Positions 25,485 through 33,986 of a stretch of 64,000 bases of DNA are shown here, piece after piece. The number at the start of each line of letters is the position of its first letter. Position 1 is the stretch's first letter. The DNA is taken from contig NZ_SRJD01000006.1 in the NCBI RefSeq assembly GCF_004684935.1, forward strand, positions 114,975 through 178,974, given 5' to 3'. The stretch comes from Sporolactobacillus shoreae. Its GTDB lineage: Bacteria > Bacillota > Bacilli > Bacillales > Sporolactobacillaceae. The notes under the pieces are model-generated. The model made no database searches and was not told the origin of the DNA. It saw only the letters and a program-made list of their open reading frames with translations. Both the position numbers and the translations under genes were made by a program.

Positions 25485-26564
25485 TTACAGACGCATTCTT
25501 TTTAAGCAGGCTGCAAACTTGGGAATGTTTAGGGTGACATCATCCGCTCCCGGCCATCTACTCTGTATTTGTTCTCCTTTTTCACCAATAAAGTAATAAT
25601 ACTTTAAGTTCCCCAATGCACTGATTCCATAAAAATGAGCGATAACATAATTTGGAAGGAAAATCTCCAGAATCTTTGTTCCAGGGCTGCAGAAAGTCAA
25701 ATTGGTTAATGCTGCCCCATGTACACCCACTATGGCCTCTGCAGAGGAAAAAAGTTGAACCTGCTCGGCCACCGATAACGATTCCAATTCCACTTTTACA
25801 AAATCATATTTTCTTAGTATGTCCATGACCTGATCTTCATTCGTGATTTTTCGCGACCATTTTCTACTGATGTAAATTCGCTTTTTATCAGAGGCATGGA
25901 ACGCAGCCCCTTTTAAAAACGTTTTGCGGAGAAAATCATGTCCCCATTTTGTAGGAAATGTTGGTTGTGTCGAAATGATTAAATGATCAGCCTGAACATG
26001 GAAACCGACGTGAGTCCTTAATAATTGTCCATGATTCAGCCCTATTTGATTCAAGGTTTCGGTTTGGTAAGGCTGCTCAGGCTCAGTGTTCACGATATAC
26101 TGATTAACCGCCAGACCGCTTTGCTGAATGAGATGAATCCGGGGAAGCACCTCATACATCCAATGATAATAATTCCTGCTAAAAACATGTGTCAGGTCTG
26201 CCGCATTTTTGACAAAAGAAACGGCAGGCAACGTCTTCTCTTTAAAAATAGAATGGTTCTCGGGTGTAATATCAACCCCCTCAAAGGATGCGTCCCATAG
26301 GAGTTGATTATCAGGGGTAATGATGGCTCCGTTTAATCCCCATACACGTCCGTGCGGGAGAACCGCGACATACCCCCCCTGTGATTTTAATTGATTGGGA
26401 AACCATGAAGAAGGCCAGGGGGGACGATGTCTCGTCTTGCTTAAAATAGGCGTTTCAGGGTAGATTTCTTTAATAGCTACTCCCGTTGATAAGGCTCCAT
26501 CCTTTGCAGTGGCCCATTCTTTTATAGAATGAATGACTCCGATAGGCGGCAGTAATGAATTCAA
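25485..26564 (-). CDS. Glycosyltransferase family 61 (DUF563) protein
   Basis: About 359 residues. The DUF563/GT61 pattern is clear: FSRNYYHWMYEVLPRIHLI, then IYISRKWSRKI, and the nucleotide-site motif IVGVHGAALTNLTFCSPG. Some GT61 members are xylosyltransferases, which fits a locus with a UDP-xylose route, but this is inference. Two starts are possible: ATG 26582 without a ribosome site, or TTG 26564 seven bases after AGGGG; I prefer the latter. It is the last gene of a minus-strand run 28296-25485. Confidence 0.85.
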   Translation of the reverse strand: MNSLLPPIGVIHSIKEWATAKDGALSTGVAIKEIYPETPILSKTRHRPPWPSSWFPNQLKSQGGYVAVLPHGRVWGLNGAIITPDNQLLWDASFEGVDITPENHSIFKEKTLPAVSFVKNAADLTHVFSRNYYHWMYEVLPRIHLIQQSGLAVNQYIVNTEPEQPYQTETLNQIGLNHGQLLRTHVGFHVQADHLIISTQPTFPTKWGHDFLRKTFLKGAAFHASDKKRIYISRKWSRKITNEDQVMDILRKYDFVKVELESLSVAEQVQLFSSAEAIVGVHGAALTNLTFCSPGTKILEIFLPNYVIAHFYGISALGNLKYYYFIGEKGEQIQSRWPGADDVTLNIPKFAACLKRMRL

Positions 26565-26620
26565 AGTGACACCCCTGTTCATTATCGTTTTCTTCAGTCA
26601 GTATCTTTGTTCCCTTTCAT

Positions 26621-27376
26621 TTACCAGTTTAGTCGCTCTCTATAGTAGTCATATTCTTCTTTAAGATAGGGCTCGCCGTTCCACGGTTTGATATCCGTGT
26701 TGAAATGAATAATTTTTGGCTGAATCTGTAAATGTCCCATTCTGAATACCTGATAGTTCCATTTGTAATCGAGTTGAAACCATTTGTCATACAATATGGC
26801 GTTAAGCGCATCCTGATCCCACCACATAATTTTTGAAGAATATTTCCTGATAAATTGAAAAACCTTTTTCGAAATATTGTTTTTCCGCCACTTGTCAAGA
26901 TTCATTAACATAACGCCTGAATTAAAATATTTATACTGTTTGGGTATTTGGATTCCGGCAATATCAACCGGGTCCTCTACAGCACCCAAAAAATAGTGAT
27001 CTAATTGTTTATTGTTCCATAATTCAAGGAGATCATCTTTAATGATCAGATCACTGTCCAGGTACAATGCTTTTTTGATCTTCTTGTCTAAGAGATCCGG
27101 AATCGAGATCCGGTAAAATGCTTCCCGGCTCACATGTCCCCAGCCTTTGCAGTATTTGAATAGCCTCTGATCGACATTCAGGAAAGTAAGAGAGGAGTTG
27201 AAGGTTTTAAGGAGCCTCTGTAACTTGAATTTATGGTCCTCCGACAAGTCTCCATCGATAATATAAATTTGATAGCGCGTTTCCGGCGCTTTATTTTCAA
27301 ATAAAGAAAGGAGCATCGTAGCTAAATGAACGGCATAGTTGTCATTGCAAAGTGTAATTATTGAGACATCGTCCAT
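26621..27376 (-). CDS. Glycosyltransferase family 8 protein
   Basis: 251 residues. GT8 landmarks: IITLCNDNYAVHLATMLLS at the start, metal-binding DSD in ALYLDSDLIIKDDL, FNSGVMLMNLDKWR, DQDALNAIL, and the second metal ligand in IIHFNTDIKPWN. Retaining enzymes of this family use UDP-glucose or UDP-galactose. Its ATG directly follows the TAA of the gene upstream, with GAGGGAT inside that gene, so translation is probably coupled. Confidence 0.9.
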   Translation of the reverse strand: MDDVSIITLCNDNYAVHLATMLLSLFENKAPETRYQIYIIDGDLSEDHKFKLQRLLKTFNSSLTFLNVDQRLFKYCKGWGHVSREAFYRISIPDLLDKKIKKALYLDSDLIIKDDLLELWNNKQLDHYFLGAVEDPVDIAGIQIPKQYKYFNSGVMLMNLDKWRKNNISKKVFQFIRKYSSKIMWWDQDALNAILYDKWFQLDYKWNYQVFRMGHLQIQPKIIHFNTDIKPWNGEPYLKEEYDYYRERLNW

Positions 27377-28296
27377 TTATGATCCCTCGCGTCGCTGTTT
27401 GTCCAGTTGCCTATAGTTGTCGGCTAAGGACTCGCAATAGTTTAGTAGGTTGACAATAGCATTGACTTCGTGATCTGTGGTGTACTTTAAATCCAATGAA
27501 TGGCAGAAGGAAACGTTCATTGGAACATGTCTTTCCTGATGATCCGATATCGCTTCAACGTTTAGATCAAAGTTATTTTTTTTAAGTTCATCAAAGAGGG
27601 TATGCCAATGATAATTAAAGCCTTCGCTATAGTTGTAAGAAGCAAGCGTGTTAATCCATCCTACAGTTATTTTGGATTTTAATTGTTCTATAGATCGATA
27701 AGGAAAATGTCTTAACTTCAGGTTCTGCAAGATCTGAGTTTGTATATTTTTTTTATCAAATAGTAGATCATGGTTGCCTCCAGATATTGAGGGGGAATAA
27801 GTATCCATTATTTCTTTCGAAACGATGACTTTCGGCCAATAATCTTTGATAGGACTCGCGAAAGTCAGTCTGTTCGGGATAAACAAATCGTCTTCATTAA
27901 GATTAATTGGGAAGTAAGTATATTCTCTTTCAAGGTAATAAATTTTGCTCGTTGATAAATTGTTTACCAGTTTTCGAGGATTTCCAGAATAATTCGGCGA
28001 TATTAAAAATTCATCGACGTCTAAAGGGAAGATTAAATCGGGACCAAACTGATCAAAGGTATATCTGATTAAATCGGTTGTTTTGTCTCCCTGGATATAT
28101 TCCAGACTGACATCATGTTTTAAATGGACGGGTAGACCCTCTCCCTGCAAGCTGTAGATAATTTCCAAAGATCGATCCGTACTTCCATTATCTAAAAGAA
28201 CCATGCCGTCAAAAATGTTCAGATGGTATCTAATGTAAGACTCAATAATGTCGGCCTCATTCTTTAACATGCCGACACAAAACACTTTTTTCATAG
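27377..28296 (-). CDS. GT2-like glycosyltransferase (Glyco_tranf_2_4 type)
   Basis: 306 residues. KNEADIIESYIRYHLN and LLDNGSTD near the start and FPLDVDEFL further on are the signature of this GT2 subgroup, which acts on cell-surface glycans. I use ATG 28296, which follows AGGGGGAT; an upstream ATG at 28342 has no ribosome site. It heads the minus-strand run of three transferases and is divergent from the GT2 at 28422, sharing a 125 bp promoter region. Confidence 0.88.
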
Positions 28297-28421
28297 CGAT
28301 CCCCCTTAGGTTTTTCATGTCCGGTCGATATAGTTTATTCACTTTATTTTTTTATGTATAGATGATTCCACAATTTCTCATTGAGCATAGTATGAACCAA
28401 ACGGTTGGGGGGAGTTTATCT

Positions 28422-29423
28422 ATGGAGTTGTCTGTGGTAACAGCTGTGTATAATGGTGAAGCACATCTTGAAGAAGCTGTTCATAGCATACTGAATCAAA
28501 CATTAAATGATTTTGAATATATTATTGTGAATGACGGCTCCAATGATCGGACAAGAGAAATATTAGACCGTTTAACCGACCCTAGAGTAAAGGTCATTCA
28601 TTCGGAGATGAACAATGGTGCTGCCAATGCCTTAAATACAGGCATTCACGAAGCCAGAGGCGAATGGATTGCTCTTCAAGATGCCGATGATGTAAGTATT
28701 GAACACCGCTTGCAAAGACAATTAGACTATATAAAGTCCCATCCGGAGTTTGCGGCTGTCGGTGCCCTCATTCAGTGTATATCTGGAGAAGAAAGTATCG
28801 ATCCGGATTTTCTGAAGATGGAAAGCTTTTTTTTCAACGCTAAAGATCCGGAACGGTTCAGGGATGAACAGTTTTACAGTACGCCCATTTGTCATGGTAC
28901 GGGCTTTTTCTCAAAAAGTGCCTTTCAAAATATTGGAGGATACGATCCCAACTTTAAAATTGCCTATGATTACGATCTTTGGTCGAGAATGTTTGAAGAG
29001 GGAGAGATTGGAAGAGTACCGGAAATTTTATACCAATACAGAGTTCGGACCCATTCTCTTGCACACACGAATCGAATAGAGACAACATGCGAAGTTCTCC
29101 TGAGCACGTTTAAATCTATAGTAAAGGTAAAGTTCGGCCATTTAAACAGAATACCCAAACTGCTTTTACTCGGTTCACAAAAAGAGATTGCCTTTTATAA
29201 AGAAAAAATAGCATCCAGAAACCGTTATTCCGAGATGCTGTTTCTTGAACAAAAAATGAGCGCTATTAAAAAGGCATACTCCTTATACCGATTTCACAAA
29301 ATCGACGGGATTGTTCTGGCTTCAAATTCTCAAGCTGATCGGAGTTTTCGTTATTTTGTCAGCAAGGGTTTATCATTCGGAAGTCAAGTGTTTAAAGTCT
29401 GGATACCCGACGAGTTATCGTAA
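28422..29423 (+). CDS. GT2 glycosyltransferase
   Basis: 333 residues. LSVVTAVYNGEAHLEEAVHSI, IVNDGSNDRT, and LQDADD are classic GT2 (GT-A fold) motifs; the second metal/acceptor region is YDYDLWSRMFEEGEIG. After ~250 residues a C-terminal extension (KEIAFYKEKIASRNRY and on) may bind the acceptor or membrane. ATG 28422 lies seven bases after GGGGGGAG; an earlier in-frame start at 28362 is not favoured. It is a single + strand gene between minus-strand neighbours. Confidence 0.92.
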   Translation: MELSVVTAVYNGEAHLEEAVHSILNQTLNDFEYIIVNDGSNDRTREILDRLTDPRVKVIHSEMNNGAANALNTGIHEARGEWIALQDADDVSIEHRLQRQLDYIKSHPEFAAVGALIQCISGEESIDPDFLKMESFFFNAKDPERFRDEQFYSTPICHGTGFFSKSAFQNIGGYDPNFKIAYDYDLWSRMFEEGEIGRVPEILYQYRVRTHSLAHTNRIETTCEVLLSTFKSIVKVKFGHLNRIPKLLLLGSQKEIAFYKEKIASRNRYSEMLFLEQKMSAIKKAYSLYRFHKIDGIVLASNSQADRSFRYFVSKGLSFGSQVFKVWIPDELS

Positions 29424-29435
29424 AAAGTGCAACCG

Positions 29436-30152
29436 TCACTGTTTGTTTTGTAAAAACAGGTTATAACTCTCTTGCATGCTGGTCAATCTTTCCTCAAGGG
29501 GAACCCCGCAGTGATGGACAATAACAGGATTACTGGATGCACCTAAAAATCCGCCCCACGACATCATGCTGTTGTATTTTATATCCAAAGTTTTAATACA
29601 ATGCGTATATTCAGTCGGTCCCACATAGTAAAAGAAGTCACGCGGATTGGGATAACCTAAAAGCTTAAAGAGGGCACCTTGTTCCCAAGGATGATTGGGA
29701 ATATAATCCGTTTGATTCCATATATCTTCTAATATTTGTATGGATCGAGCCGTTTTTTTAACGACCCACACCCCTGTATTCGGGCAACAGGGTTCTACGC
29801 CCTTGTGTGTGCAAAGATGCATATCATAGTTTGAATCAAGGTCGTCTTTAATATTTTGACGAGGATTTACAATCATGGTGTCGGCATCCATCCAGATGAC
29901 CAACGAGTAGTCATCCAAGAGTTTGCGTATTAAAACGACTTTATCCCAGGCAACGGGTCTGTTCGTCAATGGGTAGGTGACAAAGACGGTATCAAATCCA
30001 TGTGTGTTTGCGTAAAGGTCGACCGTTGGTTTCATTAAGTTCAACAAGTTTTGATGCTCACCGATTGCGAGTGAACAAATGACGGTATCACTTGAAGGAT
30101 GGAGATTAAGATCAACTTTGGGAATCAATACTATGACCTCTTCTCGCTTCAA
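29436..30152 (-). CDS. Glycosyltransferase-like protein, paralogue of 24640-25371
   Basis: 238 residues. Same motif order as its paralogue: RPVAWDKVVLIRKLL, VIWMDADTMIVN with DAD, PNTGVWVVKK, NHPWEQGALF and VHHCGVPLEER. TTG 30152 overlaps the stop of the epimerase upstream; another TTG at MIPKVDL has AGAGG eight bases before it and could be the true start. It is co-transcribed with the UDP-glucuronate decarboxylase, so it may be the transferase that uses UDP-xylose; that is a guess from position. Confidence 0.8.
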   Translation of the reverse strand: MKREEVIVLIPKVDLNLHPSSDTVICSLAIGEHQNLLNLMKPTVDLYANTHGFDTVFVTYPLTNRPVAWDKVVLIRKLLDDYSLVIWMDADTMIVNPRQNIKDDLDSNYDMHLCTHKGVEPCCPNTGVWVVKKTARSIQILEDIWNQTDYIPNHPWEQGALFKLLGYPNPRDFFYYVGPTEYTHCIKTLDIKYNSMMSWGGFLGASSNPVIVHHCGVPLEERLTSMQESYNLFLQNKQ

Positions 30153-31099
30153 ATCTTATCTTTATAAGCTTTTATTGTCGCTTTAAGTCCTTCGTCCAGA
30201 GAAACGGTCGGTTCCCAGTTTAAAAGTCTTTTAGCCTTCTCTAGATCCGGTTTTCGAATCGTGGGATCATCGACTGGCAGCGGTTGAAAAACAATTCTGC
30301 TACTGGATTGTGTCACGTGCTTTATTTTTTTTGCCAGATCAAGAATCGTTATTTCAGCAGGATTGCCAATATTAATGATTTCTCCAGTGGCATCTTCTTT
30401 TTCCATCAGCAGTTTTAATCCGTGAATGGTATCGGTGACGTAACAAAAGGATCGGGTTTGGGTCCCGTCACCATATACCGTTATATCTTTACCCGTTAAA
30501 GCTTCCGTCACAAAATTTGAAATGACACGGCCATCATCATTTGCGAGACCTGCCGAATACGTATTAAAAATGCGTGCAACCTTCACTTTGACATCATATA
30601 AAGCGTGGTAGAGGTAACAATACACTTCACCAAGCCGTTTGGATTCGTCATAACAGGCTCTTGGACCCCAAGTGTTGACATTTCCACGATACGTTTCCGG
30701 CTGGGGGGTAATCTTTGGATCACCGTAAGCCTCACTTGTACTTGTATACACTATTTTTGCATCGCTTTTCCTGGCTAATTCAAGCATGTTTTTTGTACCT
30801 AGTGTGTTCACTTCAATGGTTTTTAGCGGGTATGCCTGATAGCTCTTAGGAGAAGCCGGTGACGCCAGATGATAGATTTCATCTACTCCGTTTAAATGGG
30901 GATGACTGAGCAGTTCAGAAGAACAAATGTCCATGTCGATAAAAGTAAACTTTTCGCTGTTCCTATCAATCAAATTTTTGGATTTTCCGGTTAACAAGTT
31001 ATCGATACCGATGACTAGGTTCCCCTCATCGATCAGTTCTTTTGTCAAATGAGATCCTAAGAAGCCTGCCGCCCCGGTTACGACAATTTTTTTTCCCAT
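30149..31099 (-). CDS. UDP-glucuronate decarboxylase (UDP-xylose synthase) family
   Basis: 316 residues, extended short-chain dehydrogenase fold. GAAGFLGSHL binds NAD+; YHLASPASPKSYQAYPLKTI, STSEAYGDP, WGPRACYDESKRLGE and ARIFNTYSAG are the hallmark motifs of UXS enzymes rather than of GalE. The reaction is UDP-glucuronate to UDP-xylose plus CO2, using the product of Ugd. Bacillus YtcB in the ytcABC group is a relative by family. ATG 31099 follows AGAGGTG. It is divergent from 31156, with the near-palindrome CATATTATG between them. Confidence 0.88.
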   Translation of the reverse strand: MGKKIVVTGAAGFLGSHLTKELIDEGNLVIGIDNLLTGKSKNLIDRNSEKFTFIDMDICSSELLSHPHLNGVDEIYHLASPASPKSYQAYPLKTIEVNTLGTKNMLELARKSDAKIVYTSTSEAYGDPKITPQPETYRGNVNTWGPRACYDESKRLGEVYCYLYHALYDVKVKVARIFNTYSAGLANDDGRVISNFVTEALTGKDITVYGDGTQTRSFCYVTDTIHGLKLLMEKEDATGEIINIGNPAEITILDLAKKIKHVTQSSSRIVFQPLPVDDPTIRKPDLEKAKRLLNWEPTVSLDEGLKATIKAYKDKI

Positions 31100-31155
31100 T
31101 TCTGCACCTCTTTTATCTTTCGATTCACGTTGATAACATATTATGAAGAGGGGAC

Positions 31156-31926
31156 ATGAACGGTTTGGACATTAAACTCGATTGGAGTGATTTTGTGATA
31201 ACCGTGATGACGAGTACGATGCGACAGGAAATGTCCGATCATATTCTAAAGAATTTCTTGAGGCAGGATTTTAATCCAAAAGAATTAATCATTCTTTTAA
31301 ATAAAAAAGAGTTAAATGCGGGCCAATGGAAGGAAGAAACGGCAAATTATAACAATATCCACATTTTTCAATTGGGCGAAGAAAAGACATTGGGAGAATG
31401 CCTGAATTTTGGCGGGCAACAAGCACGCTACAATGTGATTGCCAAGTTTGATGATGATGATTATTATTCACCGGCCTATTTAACCAATATGGTCAGCCGA
31501 TTAAAGGGAAAAAATGTCGATGTCATTGGCAAGTCTTCGATATTTGTTTATTTTAAAAGCGAGAAAAAACTAAGTTTATTCAGAAGAAGTAAAAGCCCTT
31601 TCTATATAAAAAAAGAAAGGGATTTAAAAAGGGCGCTGGCGGGAGGAACACTTATTTTTAAAAAAGATGTTTTAAAAAAGGTGCCCTTTGCACCTTTGAA
31701 TAAAGGAGAAGATCTTCAATTTCAAAAGGATTGTCTCAGGCAGGGCTTATCTCTGTTCTCAAGCGACCCTTATGATTACGCTCTTCTTCGATACGATTCA
31801 AAGCATCATCAGCATTCCTGGGATACAGATAATCAAATTTTTCAGAAGCACTGTCAGTTGATCGCTGTAACGGATTCTTTTGCGGGTCTGATCAAGCATC
31901 CTCAAACAAAGGGTGGTGCTCCGTGA
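31156..31926 (+). CDS. GT2-like glycosyltransferase (first of a pair)
   Basis: 256 residues. Contains TLGECLNFGGQQARYNVIAKF followed by DDDDYYSPAYL, a GT2-type catalytic Asp cluster, and GGTLIFKK with LNKGEDLQFQKDC. It is a paralogue of the next gene, whose GTG start overlaps this stop (GTGA). ATG 31156 follows AGAGGGG. These FDDDDYY proteins are common in Bacillales spore-glycan loci by my recollection. Donor and acceptor are unknown. Confidence 0.85.
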   Translation: MNGLDIKLDWSDFVITVMTSTMRQEMSDHILKNFLRQDFNPKELIILLNKKELNAGQWKEETANYNNIHIFQLGEEKTLGECLNFGGQQARYNVIAKFDDDDYYSPAYLTNMVSRLKGKNVDVIGKSSIFVYFKSEKKLSLFRRSKSPFYIKKERDLKRALAGGTLIFKKDVLKKVPFAPLNKGEDLQFQKDCLRQGLSLFSSDPYDYALLRYDSKHHQHSWDTDNQIFQKHCQLIAVTDSFAGLIKHPQTKGGAP

Positions 31927-32657
31927 TCTCCGTTGTCGTTTCGACTCATCGCCCGCAATTTATCGACACGATTATTGAAAACTTCTCAAGGCAAACACTT
32001 GTAGAAAAAGAACTGATCCTGATCCTTAACACATGGGATATCGACCTTTTACGCATTAGAAAAAAGCTTGCCATTCGCGGTGTCCGTGCTGATATCTTTC
32101 TCTTACCACCTCATATAAGTCTCGGTGAGTGTCTCAATCAGGGGGTGAAAAGAGCAAGTTATTCTACGATCGCTAAATTTGATGATGATGATTATTATGG
32201 AAAATATTATTTAGAGGAAGCCCAGCATGTACTAAGCGAGACAGGTGCTGAAGTCATTGGAAAACGGTCTTTTTTCATTTATTTTAAAAACACAAACGAG
32301 CTTCGATTATATCATCCTGGCTATGAGAACATCTGGATCCCGAACCATGGCATGGCCGCCTATAAAAATACCTACTTTTTCAGTGGAGCGACATTAGTGA
32401 CTAAAAAGAGTATTGCTGAAACTTTCCCTTTTCCTAACACGAACATTGGGGAAGACAGCTGGTTTCAAAAAAACTGTTTTCTTAATGGGATCAGGATGTA
32501 TGCTGCATCTAGAAAGAACTATGCTTATTTAAGATATCCCTCAAGGTATCATCATACTTCTAATAGTTCAGACTCTTTGCTAAAGAAGAATAGTGATTGG
32601 GTAGCCAATACTTTGGCATTGAGTCACTATGTCGATCAGACAGTCCCTCAATATTAA
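31923..32657 (+). CDS. GT2-like glycosyltransferase (second of a pair)
   Basis: 244 residues. Starts directly with ISVVVSTHRPQFIDTIIENF; the core SLGECLNQGVKRASYSTIAKF is followed by DDDDYYGKYYL as in the preceding gene, and FSGATLVTKK with NIGEDSWFQKNC aligns with that paralogue too. The two likely come from a tandem duplication and form an operon. The coat-like gene lies 134 bp downstream behind its own promoter. Confidence 0.85.
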   Translation: MISVVVSTHRPQFIDTIIENFSRQTLVEKELILILNTWDIDLLRIRKKLAIRGVRADIFLLPPHISLGECLNQGVKRASYSTIAKFDDDDYYGKYYLEEAQHVLSETGAEVIGKRSFFIYFKNTNELRLYHPGYENIWIPNHGMAAYKNTYFFSGATLVTKKSIAETFPFPNTNIGEDSWFQKNCFLNGIRMYAASRKNYAYLRYPSRYHHTSNSSDSLLKKNSDWVANTLALSHYVDQTVPQY

Positions 32658-32733
32658 TTTTTTTAATTAAGCTATAGTGAAGGCGGAAATTAGGCTGCCC
32701 CACTATTTTCAGCCGGACTAGGCTTGAGCACTA

Positions 32734-32761
32734 CCCAATGATTCGCCTACAGCATATGGTA
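32734..32761 (+). promoter_or_regulatory. Sigma-K-like promoter of the coat-like gene
   Basis: CATATGGTA (32753-32761) fits CATANNNTA; an AC lies 18 bases upstream at 32733-32734. The ribosome site of the next gene starts about 18 bp downstream. Confidence 0.5.
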
Positions 32762-32791
32762 CAAGTGAGAAAATAGCAAGGGGTGAAAAGG

Positions 32792-33190
32792 TTGGGCGAT
32801 GATAAAAAGTTCGATGACCAAAAGGAAAGTCGCGATAACAAAGAGGATTGCAGAGCTCCAAAAAAAGAAAATCATGATAAAGATGAGAGTAAGTGCTCTA
32901 AAAAAGAAGATCATCATCAAAATAGCAAAAAGGATTGCAAGTGCTCTAAAAAGGAACATCGTAATCATTGTCAGAGTTGTATCTGCCTTCTGTTAAAGAA
33001 GGCAGGGCCGGGGAAATTGGTCAGAGTGGTTACAGATTCAGGAGACATCATTGAAGGAAAGTTTCTTGGGTTTAGTGAGGAGACATGCTGCGCTCTTATA
33101 GAGGTTAATGAGATCGTTTCGCCACCCATTCCATGTGAAGTCGTCTTTGTTGATTGTCTGAAAATCGAAAGTGTTGTTTTCATTAACTAG
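32792..33190 (+). CDS. Small Lys/Asp/Cys/His-rich, coat-like protein
   Basis: 132 residues in two parts. The first ~65 residues are highly charged with repeated CSKKE motifs and His (KCSKKEDHHQNSKKDCKC). The last ~65 (GKLVRVVTDSGDIIEGKFLG to VVFIN) look like a small beta-barrel with several Cys. No signal peptide. TTG 32792 is six bases after AAGGGGTG; a GTG nine bases earlier overlaps that site. Position at the end of a glycan locus, Cys content and a sigma-K-like promoter suggest a spore-coat or crust protein, perhaps the glycan acceptor; CgeA-like layout is a weak impression only. Confidence 0.65.
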   Translation: MGDDKKFDDQKESRDNKEDCRAPKKENHDKDESKCSKKEDHHQNSKKDCKCSKKEHRNHCQSCICLLLKKAGPGKLVRVVTDSGDIIEGKFLGFSEETCCALIEVNEIVSPPIPCEVVFVDCLKIESVVFIN

Positions 33191-33263
33191 GCTATTAAAT
33201 TCAGTGTAGTTTTTGCCCCTCCGTTGTTTGGAGCGAAAAACAACAGGCAAGTTTAATAAAGCC
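33190..33263 (+). repeat. MITE-like repeat, copy 3 (short form)
   Basis: 74 bp; keeps both ends (GGCTATTAAATTC, GTTTAATAAAGCC) but lacks the G+C-rich middle. Flanks ATTAACTA and ATTAATTA are a 7/8 direct repeat. Its first G is also the last base of the coat-like gene's TAG stop. Confidence 0.75.
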
Positions 33264-33986
33264 ATTAATTAAAGCAATCAGTGATAGGAATTAGATTATT
33301 GCCCAAGGGGCATCCTTCCTGTTACGGATCAACCAATGGTTTGACCCTTTTGAGCGAGTATTAACTTAACAATTAAATCTATTAATCATAACAGGTGATG
33401 TGTAGATTTTAATCATTTGATAAATGATATTTTAAGAAGATGGCGTGAGAAGTGGCGATAAATGGATCGTCACTTTTTCAGCTTGAGGTAACGTAATTGA
33501 AAGACTTTCCAAAATTAATCTTTGATCAAAAACTGGATGATATTTGTATTTCGAGGATTTCTATAATGTATGCACTCGATGACGATTGGGTTCAAATAGC
33601 TTGGTGAACGAAGTGAGTGTTATTACAATGTTTTTTTTGAATGCCTAAATATGTTCACAGGTATGCGAATAATTAAAAAAGTGGATTTGCTGTCGGCAGT
33701 GGCACTGTATTCACAAAAAAATCACTTTTTCAACACATTGTCTGATTGTAGCAGGTGGATCACAATGTTATAATTTTTTACGTAAAAAGATTTCATGATA
33801 TTTTTTCTCCTGAGGGGAAAAGATAGGCACAACGGGTCTTTTGTCTGTGGAATCAGGAATTTAGGGCAAGGTCTTAGCAATCTTGTGAAAGCAATCACGA
33901 AAATAGTTTTCACAGATGAATCGGGTTACAGCCCGGTGTTCAGAAACGCCGGGTCAAGAATAAAATTTTTAGGAGGATGTTTAGGC
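33264..33986 (+). promoter_or_regulatory. Intergenic region and long leader of ldhD
   Basis: Bases 33264-33440 hold nothing recognisable. A small terminator-like hairpin (AGTGGCGAT / ATCGTCACTTTTT) lies at 33451-33477. A strong sigma-A promoter, TTGTAG, 17 bases, TATAAT, ends at about 33775, giving a ~205-base leader. In the leader TTGTGAAAGCAATCACGAAA (33881-33900) resembles a Rex operator, and CCCGGTGTT / AACGCCGGG forms a hairpin about 30 bases before the ribosome site. Confidence 0.55.

Noticed and set aside
32783..32968. Hydrophobic minus-strand ORF opposite the coat-like gene
   Set aside because: Its Phe/Ile runs are the complement of Lys/Asp codons in the real gene; no ribosome site.
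33795..33986. N-terminal extension of D-lactate dehydrogenase
   Set aside because: The frame is open upstream, but the family starts at MAFKIIAYG and AGGAGG precedes that ATG; the upstream part lies in the leader.
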